Source of the DNA: Flavobacterium reichenbachii
GTDB taxonomy: Bacteria; Bacteroidota; Bacteroidia; Flavobacteriales; Flavobacteriaceae
DNA length: 64,000 nt
Assembly: GCF_002217435.1 (NCBI RefSeq)
Contig: NZ_MUHF01000002.1
Location: forward strand, 271,451-335,450
Direction of reading: 5' to 3'
Under the pieces are notes generated by a model. It was not told the DNA's origin. It did not search any database and worked only from the letters and a program-made list of their open reading frames with translations. The position numbers were made by a program, and so were the translations under genes. This document shows positions 58,001 to 64,000 of the stretch, piece after piece. Position 1 is the stretch's first letter, and every line of letters starts with the position of its first letter.

Positions 58001-58041
58001 AGCCTAAATCAGTGATTTTTGGACTTGATGTTAAATTTTAA
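55033..58041 (+). CDS. SusC/RagA-family TonB-linked outer membrane transporter (second pair)
   Basis: The 1002-residue protein has a signal peptide (MKLVLKFAIIALLTISSQNVIAQ), a carboxypeptidase-regulatory-like domain (about 25-95, GTVTDPSGFPLPGASV), a TonB-box-like LNEVIVGYGTQ, a plug (LQGRAAGVTV, VTIRGLATMGN, APLYVIDGVL, TTALYGSKAFNGVI) and a barrel ending KSVIFGLDVKF. It is clearly diverged from the SusC at 30577, so it probably imports a different fragment. It follows the HTCS gene, and the shared context suggests HTCS control; no LacI-type operator is in front of it. Confidence 0.97.
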   Translation: MKLVLKFAIIALLTISSQNVIAQTKTIQGTVTDPSGFPLPGASVNVEGTQNSASTDFDGKYSLKGVNASDKITYSYVGLNSQTIVVGGRSVIDITLVQTTQNLNEVIVGYGTQKRTKVTGAISTVGSKDIAAVPITNAESALQGRAAGVTVVNGAPGSNPTVTIRGLATMGNSAPLYVIDGVLTSNLSGLSPNDIESMSVLKDASTTALYGSKAFNGVIMVTTKKGKKGPGQLNFSTYIGSQTITKRYDVLNTQQYLQYAKDLGSDLTARAAEFGNVNTNWQDEIFQTGLMQNYNLSFSNGTETSTGRYSAEYLKQEGAVINTGFERYSFRANNTQDIGRLRVGSNVGISFSTINPERNSGGRTLLEHAIKMAPYLPVYNGTNLGGYQGPSAIDGNDAENPVRVANLGYQKINNLSIIGNIYAELDIFKGLKFRSQVSLDYYTGKDHTFIPSYSDGSYHKQAFSTTNETNTQGQTIVFDNSLTYKTTIAAKHNIEVLGVITKIDGKSQNLIAGSRYNISDEIDQLRYNEGNLSSANYVEKNIGYIARINYDYDDKYILAVSGRRDASSRFGANNRWGNFYSIAAGWNIAKEGFMANSVFSTLKLRASTGTTGNDRIDNYQYSATLLADYNYPIGGGNAPGVSLGVASNPDLKWESKNDRNIGLDFGLFEDKFTGSLEYFNSKSSDILFAVPLSASVGSAGGGTQIQNIADVKVSGYEITLGYNDRKGDFTWSATANLGTSKNEVTSLAPGVTSVLGGPTARAGLENFSRLEVGQPLFYFYGYQTNGIYQNQAEVDAVFGPGQTIIKPGDIRIIDRDGNKIINSSDKTNIGNPYPDFTYGLNITAAYKKFDFNCFITGVQGNDIYNANTFDLKGMNRLFNASTEVLDRAVVVNGVVTNPSATLPRAQGADINWSSANQRYIEDGSYTRLKNITLGYTLSGETFDSHFSNIRFYISGQNLITITKYSGLDPEIARADTNANSAGIDLGRYPQPKSVIFGLDVKF

Positions 58042-58049
58042 TATATAAG

Positions 58050-59546
58050 ATGATGAAAAAAATAAAACATATAGTTACAGCATTGTTGGGAGTTTTCGCA
58101 ATAAGTTCATGTGACACTTCGGAATTAGAATTAACTAATCCAAACACATTATCTCCCGACACTTTCTTTAAAACCGAAGCTCAGGTAGAATCTTCTGTAA
58201 ATGCAGCCTATGCCAATTTGCAGACAAGAGGTCTTTATGCCAGAAATCTTGCTTTTGCCATGGATCTTATGGGGCAGGATGCAGCAGGAAATCCGCAATT
58301 AGAAGGTAATAAAAAACCTTTTCAGGATTTTTCTTTTAATGCAGGAAATGATATTATTCAGTACTATTGGGAATCCTGCTTTTTAGGAATATCCAGAGCT
58401 AATTTTGTACTTGAGAATGAAGCTAAAATTAATGCTTTGCCAAATTCAATTTTATCACAAGAGAAAAAGAATAAATTTTTAGGAGAAGCCCATTTTTTAA
58501 GAGCCTATTATTATTTTCTTTTAGTGAATCGTTTTGGAAATGTGCCAATTTATAAAGCCGGAACTATTATTGGTGCTGCAAGAAGTCCCAAGGCAGAAGT
58601 TTACAATTTGATTCGGGCAGATTTTGAATTCGCTTCTCAAAATTTATTGTCTAAGAGTGCCGAAGTAGTAGGAAGAGCAACTAAAGAAGCTGCTTATGCT
58701 TATTTGGGTAAAGTATTGCTCTACGAAAAGAAATACGATCTGGCATTAAATGCTTTAAACAATGTTACCGGATTTAGTCTTGAAGATAAAGGTAGTTTTT
58801 ATAATAATTTTATGGAAGAAACCGAGCACGGTAAAGAATCAATTTTTGAAGTTGAATTTGATGAAAAAAATGGAACGGGTAACAAATGGGATGATCCGGG
58901 AAACAGCGGCGGAACAGGTTTTGCAGAATCGACTCTTAGAGGACAGGAATATGGTAATTTAAGCTGGTACAATGTCTATCCGCCAGACAATTTATTAAAT
59001 TCTTATGAAGCCGGAGATTTACGTTTTGGAGATACTTTTTATGTGCCGGGTTCCAAATATTTAAATGGAACTAAAACTATGATAGCATCAAATTTTAATA
59101 CCTCTGCAGGTCTTAGAAAAGCCGGATGGAAAAAATATCAAAACTATTACAAAAAAGAAGACGAGGCCGTACAATCCAGTATTAACTTCAAAGTGATGCG
59201 TTATGCAGATGTAATTCTTATGAAAGCAGAATGTGAAAACCAAAGAGATGGAGGTTCTCAAGCAGCTGCAATTGCATATATCACATTAATTCGGGATCGT
59301 GCAGGTTTAACCACTTCAATTGTCCCAACAAAAGAAGCTGTTTTTGCAGCAATTGTTCACGAACGCAAAGTAGAATTTGCCGGAGAGCAAAGCCGTTTTG
59401 ATGATATCATGAGATGGGGCAACGCCAGCGTAGAATTGGCAGGAACTGGTTTTCAAGCTGGTAAAAATGAATTATGGCCAATACCAAACAGAGAAACGTC
59501 TTCTAACCCAAATATAAAACCAAGTGATAATAATCCTGGTTATTAA
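58050..59546 (+). CDS. SusD/RagB-family surface lipoprotein (second pair)
   Basis: The 498-residue lipoprotein has Cys21 after FAISS. Family marks are LELTNPNTLSPDTFFKTEAQVESSVNAAYANLQTRGLY, GEAHFLRAYYYFLLVNRFGNVPI and the C-terminal VHERKVEFAGEQSRFDDIMRW. It starts 8 bases after its SusC partner stops and is about 150 residues shorter than the other SusD here. The pair ends at a strong hairpin (59585-59615). Confidence 0.96.
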   Translation: MMKKIKHIVTALLGVFAISSCDTSELELTNPNTLSPDTFFKTEAQVESSVNAAYANLQTRGLYARNLAFAMDLMGQDAAGNPQLEGNKKPFQDFSFNAGNDIIQYYWESCFLGISRANFVLENEAKINALPNSILSQEKKNKFLGEAHFLRAYYYFLLVNRFGNVPIYKAGTIIGAARSPKAEVYNLIRADFEFASQNLLSKSAEVVGRATKEAAYAYLGKVLLYEKKYDLALNALNNVTGFSLEDKGSFYNNFMEETEHGKESIFEVEFDEKNGTGNKWDDPGNSGGTGFAESTLRGQEYGNLSWYNVYPPDNLLNSYEAGDLRFGDTFYVPGSKYLNGTKTMIASNFNTSAGLRKAGWKKYQNYYKKEDEAVQSSINFKVMRYADVILMKAECENQRDGGSQAAAIAYITLIRDRAGLTTSIVPTKEAVFAAIVHERKVEFAGEQSRFDDIMRWGNASVELAGTGFQAGKNELWPIPNRETSSNPNIKPSDNNPGY

Positions 59547-59584
59547 AGGAAGTTAATTTTGTTAGTTTAAGTTAGTATTTTGAG

Positions 59585-59615
59585 AAACAGCGCATTTTAT
59601 ATGCGCTGTTTATTA
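59585..59615 (+). terminator. Terminator of the second SusC/SusD operon
   Basis: AAACAGCGCAT and ATGCGCTGTTT form an 11-bp stem around TTTAT. The trailing sequence is only moderately T-rich. Confidence 0.75.
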
Positions 59616-59714
59616 ATGTATTAGTCTTAATATACTTTTTATCAATTTCAATATTCCTTTTTACTTCAAAAAAAAGACAAAAAAAGCTGCAATTTTCAGA
59701 TAAATTATTTCAGG

Positions 59715-59752
59715 CAAATCGGTTTCATTTATTCTATGAAATGTTCGATTTG
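59715..59752. repeat. Interrupted inverted repeat upstream of GH3
   Basis: CAAATCG (59715-59721) pairs with CGATTTG (59746-59752), and inside it TTTCAT pairs with ATGAAA. It is about 120 bases before the GH3 start and lacks a T run, so it may be an operator or leader structure. Confidence 0.5.
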
Positions 59753-59870
59753 CAGCAATCCTATTTTCTTTATTCAGTCGCTTTTTAAACGTTCATAATT
59801 GATTTTATTCACGAATCAACACCAAATCCATTTTTCAATTTAACCCAAAGGTTTTTCTAAAATATATAAA

Positions 59871-62033
59871 ATGAAATTACGATTTATAACTAATGTCTTG
59901 TTATCAGTATTTTTTCAAAGCGCATTTTCACAGACAAATGAAGCGTCTGAAAAAAGAATTCAGCAGTTACTTAATAAAATGACTTTGGAGGAAAAAGTCG
60001 GTATGCTGCACGGCAATTCAAAATTTTATACAACAGGAATAGAACATCTGGGAATTCCAGAATGGGCTCTATCTGATGGTCCGCATGGCGTAAGGGCAGA
60101 AATGAACCGTCACGACTGGAAGTATACCGGACAAACAGACGACTATTCTACTTGTTTTCCTCCGGGAACTGCAATGGCGGCAAGCTGGAATTTAGAACTC
60201 GCAAAACAACGTGGTATCGTTTTAGGCGAAGAAGCTCGTTTTCGCAAAAAAGATGTTTTGCTGGGTCCCGGAATCAATATTATTCGCACGCCTCTCTGTG
60301 GTAGAAACTTTGAATATCTTAGTGAAGATCCTTTTCTTATTTCCCAACTTTCTATAAGTTATATAAAAGCTTTACAAACCAAAGATGTTGCTGCCTGTGT
60401 AAAGCATTTTGTCGCCAATAATCAGGAACAAAATCGTTTTGTAGTTGATGTCACGATGAGCGAAAGAGCTTTGCGCGAAATCTATCTGCCTGGCTTTAAA
60501 TCCTCAGTTGTCGATGCCGGTGCATTGGGTGTTATGGGAGCTTATAATAAATTTAGAGGTGAATATTGTACGGAAAATGATTATTTAAGCCGAACGATTT
60601 TGCGTAAGGAATTTAATTTCAAAGGCGTTTACATGTCAGATTGGGATGCGGTTCATAGCACAGAGAAAGCAGCTTTGGCCGGTTTAGACTTAGAAATGGG
60701 AACCGAAAAAGAAAATTACAATGATTGGTATTTTGCAGATCCTTTAATAAAAGCAGTACAAGAAGGCCGTATAAAAGAAAGTGTAGTTAACGAAAAGGCG
60801 GCGAACATTTTGAGAGTCATGATTAAAACTAAAGTTTTGGATTCTAAAACACGTCAAACAGGATCGATCAACACCAAAGAACACCAGCAAGCCGCTTACC
60901 GCTCTGCAGTTGAAGCAATTGTTCTTTTAAAAAATGAAAATGTTTTACCTCTAAATATGAGGGCTTTAAAATCAATTGCTGTGATTGGAGATAATGCTGT
61001 TCGAAAACATTCCAGCGGAGGTTTTAGTTCAGAGATCAAGGCTTTGTATGAGGTTACACCGCTTGATGCGATAACTGAAAAATACGGAAAGTCTATGCAG
61101 GTAAATTTTGCACAAGGATATGAAAAACAATCTCATGTGGTAGAAAGAAGCAGTGACGGACAATTGAATACAGATAAGATTGATTTGAAATTAATTGAAG
61201 AAGCTGTGGCTCAAGCCAAAAAATCGGATGCTGCGATTATTTTTGCAGGTTTAAACCATGATTTTGATTCGGAATCATTTGACAGATTACACATGCATTT
61301 ACCGTATGGACAGGAAAAGTTAATTGAGGAAGTCGCTAAGGTAAATCCTAAAACGATTGTTGTAATTATCGCAGGTTCACCACTGGAACTTGCAAATGTT
61401 GCATCTCGTGTGCCTGCTTTGGTTTGGGGCTGGTACGGCGGAATGGAAGCTGGAAATGCTGTAATTGATGTATTGAGCGGAAAAGAATTTCCTTCGGGAA
61501 AACTGCCTTTTACGATTCCTGTTTCGTTAAGCCAGTCTCCGGCTCATGCGCTGGGAACCTATCCCGGGCATGATTTAAAAGTAAATTATGATGAGGATAT
61601 TTTAGTAGGTTACCGCTGGTTTGATACCAAAGGAATTGAACCTCAATATTCTTTTGGTTACGGAATGTCTTACACTTCTTTTGAAATTTCTAATGTTGAT
61701 GCTGATAAAAAAATCTACAATATTAATGACGAAATTATAGTGAAATTTGACATCAAAAATACCGGAAAATCAGATGGAGCAGAAGTCGTACAATTATATG
61801 CCGGTCAAACAAATCCTTCTGTTTTAAGACCTTTAAAAGAATTAAAAGCATTCGATAAAATATTTCTTAAATCGGGAGAGCAAAAAAAAGGGATGTTAAA
61901 ACTCAAGGTTAAAGACTTGGCTTTTTATGATGAAAAAACAGCAGACTGGAAAATTGAAAAGGACCAATTTGTACTTTATACAGGAACATCAGTAAAAAAC
62001 ATATTAAGTACCATAAAGATTACGGTGCATTAG
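59871..62033 (+). CDS. GH3 beta-glucosidase/xylosidase
   Basis: The 720-residue protein has a signal peptide ending QSAFSQ (about residue 21). The GH3 N-terminal domain includes LSDGPHGVRAE at about 68-78, KHFVANNQE and the nucleophile Asp257 in YMSDWDA. The second GH3 domain and a fibronectin III-like C-terminal domain (FDIKNTGKSDGAEVVQLYAG) follow; there is no PA14 insert. This is the beta-glucosidase-like branch and differs from the GH3 at 16779, which has WWNETLHGVAR. In this locus it may act on xylo- or gluco-oligosaccharides. The specific sugar is not decided. Confidence 0.92.
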   Translation: MKLRFITNVLLSVFFQSAFSQTNEASEKRIQQLLNKMTLEEKVGMLHGNSKFYTTGIEHLGIPEWALSDGPHGVRAEMNRHDWKYTGQTDDYSTCFPPGTAMAASWNLELAKQRGIVLGEEARFRKKDVLLGPGINIIRTPLCGRNFEYLSEDPFLISQLSISYIKALQTKDVAACVKHFVANNQEQNRFVVDVTMSERALREIYLPGFKSSVVDAGALGVMGAYNKFRGEYCTENDYLSRTILRKEFNFKGVYMSDWDAVHSTEKAALAGLDLEMGTEKENYNDWYFADPLIKAVQEGRIKESVVNEKAANILRVMIKTKVLDSKTRQTGSINTKEHQQAAYRSAVEAIVLLKNENVLPLNMRALKSIAVIGDNAVRKHSSGGFSSEIKALYEVTPLDAITEKYGKSMQVNFAQGYEKQSHVVERSSDGQLNTDKIDLKLIEEAVAQAKKSDAAIIFAGLNHDFDSESFDRLHMHLPYGQEKLIEEVAKVNPKTIVVIIAGSPLELANVASRVPALVWGWYGGMEAGNAVIDVLSGKEFPSGKLPFTIPVSLSQSPAHALGTYPGHDLKVNYDEDILVGYRWFDTKGIEPQYSFGYGMSYTSFEISNVDADKKIYNINDEIIVKFDIKNTGKSDGAEVVQLYAGQTNPSVLRPLKELKAFDKIFLKSGEQKKGMLKLKVKDLAFYDEKTADWKIEKDQFVLYTGTSVKNILSTIKITVH

Positions 62034-62072
62034 CTTATAAAAGGTTTTTTCAACTAACAAAAAACGCTGCAA

Positions 62073-63539
62073 TTAGTTTTTTCTTCGTTCTTGTAAATCG
62101 CTTTCAATCTCAAATTCCATTTTTTTATCTATAACATAAAAGCACAAAAGCACTGCGCTTATTATAAATATAAATCCTGGATAAATACTAACAGAAAGTT
62201 TAATACCTTCTACTGCAGCCGGTACCTGATTGACTTCTTCTGCAACATATCCGTATTTAGATAAAAATGCAGCGCCAAGCGCACCGCCTATACTAATTCC
62301 TATTTTTAAACCGAAGAGCATTGCCGAAAAAACAGTTGCAGTTGCTCTTCGGTTATTTTTCCATTCGCTGTAATCTGCGACATCAGCAATCATAGCCCAT
62401 AATAACGGAATTGTTACTCCATAAATAAGACCATGTAAAAGCTGTGTTACAAAAACCATTGCAATAGCAGTTCTGCTGTAAAAATTAAATAAAAGCAGGC
62501 TTACAGCAGACAAAAAAATGAAAATGATATAAATGTTTCTTTTGCCAAAAGAATCAGCAAGCGGTTTAGAAAATAAAATTCCGATAATCATAAAAATAAT
62601 TCCTCCTGCATTAAAAAGACTGAATGCTGAGGTTGGAGCATCTTGCGGCCACAGAAAATCAACAAATCCCATTGATGACAAGATAGAATTCATTTGAGTA
62701 ATAAACGAAGTAAAACCAATATCCTTCAAAAAAGCAGCCTGTGCTGCGGCGTCCAAATAATATTTAAAGTAAAAAACATACATGCCGCCTTTTAAGGATA
62801 AGGTTATAAATACAAGAATCGTAACAAGCAGCATGACCAGCCATGGGCCATTTTTGCATAAATCTGTAAAATCTTGTTTAACAGAAGATTCCTGATTTTG
62901 CGCAGGTATAATCCTCTCTCGTGTGGTAAAAAAAGTAATCAATAAACAAATAACCCCAATAACTGCAAATAACATCATGGTATTTTTAAAACCAACCGCT
63001 TTATCGCCGTCTCCAAAAATTAAAACCAGTGGTAATAAAAGAGACTGAATAATAAATTGAGCGACCATTACTGCAACAAAACGGTAGGAGGAAAGACTAT
63101 TTCTCTCTTTCATATCTCCTGTTAGAACACCGCTCAAAGCAGCATAAGGCAGGTTGTTTGCTGAATAAATCAGAACCAAAAAAAAGTAAGTTAAGAGTGT
63201 GTAGGTTATCTTGCCTCCAAGTTCAAAATCTGGAGTTAAAAAAGACAAAACAGCGGCAATTCCAAACGGAAAAGCCGTCCATAAAATCCAGGGTCTAAAT
63301 TTCCCCCATTTTGTTTGAGTGCGATCTGCAATAACACCCATAATAATATTAAAAAACGCACCGATAAAACCTCCGATAAAAATAATTATACTGGCTGTTC
63401 CAGCTGGAATTTTATATACATCAGTATAAAAAAAAGCTAAAAATGTGAGCAAAGTTTGAAAAATCAAATTTGCTGCAAAATCACCTAAACCGTAACCTAT
63501 TTTTTCTAGTACAGAAAGTTTTTGCGATTTGTTATTCAT
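62073..63539 (-). CDS. GPH-family (MelB-type) sugar:cation symporter, paralog of the 26740 gene
   Basis: The 488-residue protein has about twelve membrane helices and shares most motifs with the symporter at 26740-28173: a similar start (MNNxSQKLSxxEKIGY), GDxAANLxFQTL, VIADRTQTKWGKFRPWI, LTGDMKERNSLSSYRFVAVM and WAMIADVADYSEW. It is a clear duplicate with a changed middle loop (about 265-300). It is convergent with GH3 and separated from it by 39 bases without an obvious strong terminator. Its own upstream region lies at 63540-64000. It may import a different product of the same locus. Confidence 0.92.
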   Translation of the reverse strand: MNNKSQKLSVLEKIGYGLGDFAANLIFQTLLTFLAFFYTDVYKIPAGTASIIIFIGGFIGAFFNIIMGVIADRTQTKWGKFRPWILWTAFPFGIAAVLSFLTPDFELGGKITYTLLTYFFLVLIYSANNLPYAALSGVLTGDMKERNSLSSYRFVAVMVAQFIIQSLLLPLVLIFGDGDKAVGFKNTMMLFAVIGVICLLITFFTTRERIIPAQNQESSVKQDFTDLCKNGPWLVMLLVTILVFITLSLKGGMYVFYFKYYLDAAAQAAFLKDIGFTSFITQMNSILSSMGFVDFLWPQDAPTSAFSLFNAGGIIFMIIGILFSKPLADSFGKRNIYIIFIFLSAVSLLLFNFYSRTAIAMVFVTQLLHGLIYGVTIPLLWAMIADVADYSEWKNNRRATATVFSAMLFGLKIGISIGGALGAAFLSKYGYVAEEVNQVPAAVEGIKLSVSIYPGFIFIISAVLLCFYVIDKKMEFEIESDLQERRKN

Positions 63540-64000
63540 AAATAATAATGGTTCTTCTTTTAGTTTTTATTGATGATTTGGTTAGAAAACTTTATAGAGT
63601 AAGCTGTATTTTTACGTGCCATTTTCTTAAATCTCAATTGTAAAAATAGCTTGAAACTTATTATAAGCTTGTAATTTTTGAAGCCTATATTAACATTTTT
63701 GAAGCGTCTTACAGTTATGTCAATTCTATTTGGGCAAAATGATAATTTATGTATTCTTTATTTTTCTTAAAGCTATAAAATTGAAAGGTCTTATTCTTTA
63801 AAAATGAAATGGTTTTATACCACTATAAAGCTAATAAAAACTATCGAAGCTGAATCTTAAATGACATTTTTAAGTTTTGTTTTTAATTTTATACAATTGA
63901 ATAAAATTTTAAAACAACCAGTTGTTTTTTTAGTGTAAAGTCCTTTTGTTGCTGTTTTTATTGCCAAGTTTGTTTTTCAAAATAAACAGACCTATTGTAT
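63540..64000. other. Gene-free right end with a variant operator
   Basis: No coding frame is seen up to the window edge. It is AT-rich and holds TTTG at 63876-63879 and a variant LacI-type site at 63914-63925. This may be the promoter region of the minus-strand symporter, of a gene beyond the edge, or both. Confidence 0.55.
63914..63925. promoter_or_regulatory. Variant LacI-type operator candidate (site G)
   Basis: ACAACCAGTTGT is the consensus with a changed centre (CA for CG). Its flanks (ATTTTAAA before, TTTTTT after) resemble those of site D. It is 375 bases upstream of the minus-strand symporter. Confidence 0.4.

Larger units (their letters stand above)
59547..59870. other. Intergenic region between SusD and GH3 with terminator and hairpin
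   Basis: It holds a terminator at 59585-59615, a second inverted repeat at 59715-59752, and AT-rich sequence before the GH3 start. No gene and no LacI-type operator are visible. Confidence 0.6.

Noticed and set aside
59713..59726. CAAATCGGTTTC resembling the operator centre
   Set aside because: It shares only the ATCGGTT core; the other half-site is missing and the base pairing belongs to a different inverted repeat.

Overview
The window looks like a Bacteroidota chromosome, most likely Flavobacterium or a close relative. The DNA is AT-rich. Several genes are preceded by the Bacteroidota -7 element TAnnTTTG instead of sigma70-like boxes. SusC/SusD pairs, a hybrid two-component sensor, a T9SS sorting tail and many lipoproteins are present. 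No rRNA, tRNA, CRISPR array, transposase or phage gene was seen.

Left part (1-16.7 kb): ordinary chromosomal genes, mostly on the minus strand. They are a truncated LOG-family protein, a standalone GIY-YIG protein, UvrA, a Fic protein with a perfect inverted repeat at its promoter, a CLC chloride transporter with CBS domains, a membrane-anchored trypsin-like protease, gamma-glutamyltransferase, an AcpH-like protein, GlmM, a secreted GH128 glucanase, a lipid A type acyltransferase, a rhomboid protease and a SIMPL protein. The gaps hold dispersed-looking palindromes and tandem octamers.

Main part (16.8-63.5 kb): a large locus for using decorated xylan, about 47 kb. A GH3 enzyme is divergent from a LacI-type regulator. 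Next come GH67 alpha-glucuronidase, an SDR oxidoreductase, mannonate dehydratase, a GH10 xylanase lipoprotein, a GPH sugar symporter, a cytoplasmic GH43 and a small transaldolase. The first SusC/SusD pair leads a run of GH43, SGNH esterase, a three-catalytic-domain esterase (CE6-CE1-CE1), GH115, GH127, GH43 and GH97. A hybrid two-component regulator, a second SusC/SusD pair, another GH3 and a second GPH symporter on the minus strand close the locus.

How they fit: SusC/D pairs import xylan fragments cut by GH10. Esterases remove acetyl and feruloyl groups. GH115 and GH67 remove (methyl)glucuronic acid, while GH43, GH127, GH97 and GH3 trim arabinose, galactose and xylose. Symporters carry the products into the cytoplasm, where the SDR and UxuA handle uronate and the transaldolase feeds pentose metabolism. 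Two regulatory layers are visible: the HTCS and a LacI-type repressor. The probable LacI operator, ACAAYCGRTTGT, recurs at six places in front of the key operons, and in three promoters it sits in the same register just after the -7 element. This recurrent operator network is the most interesting signal in the window.
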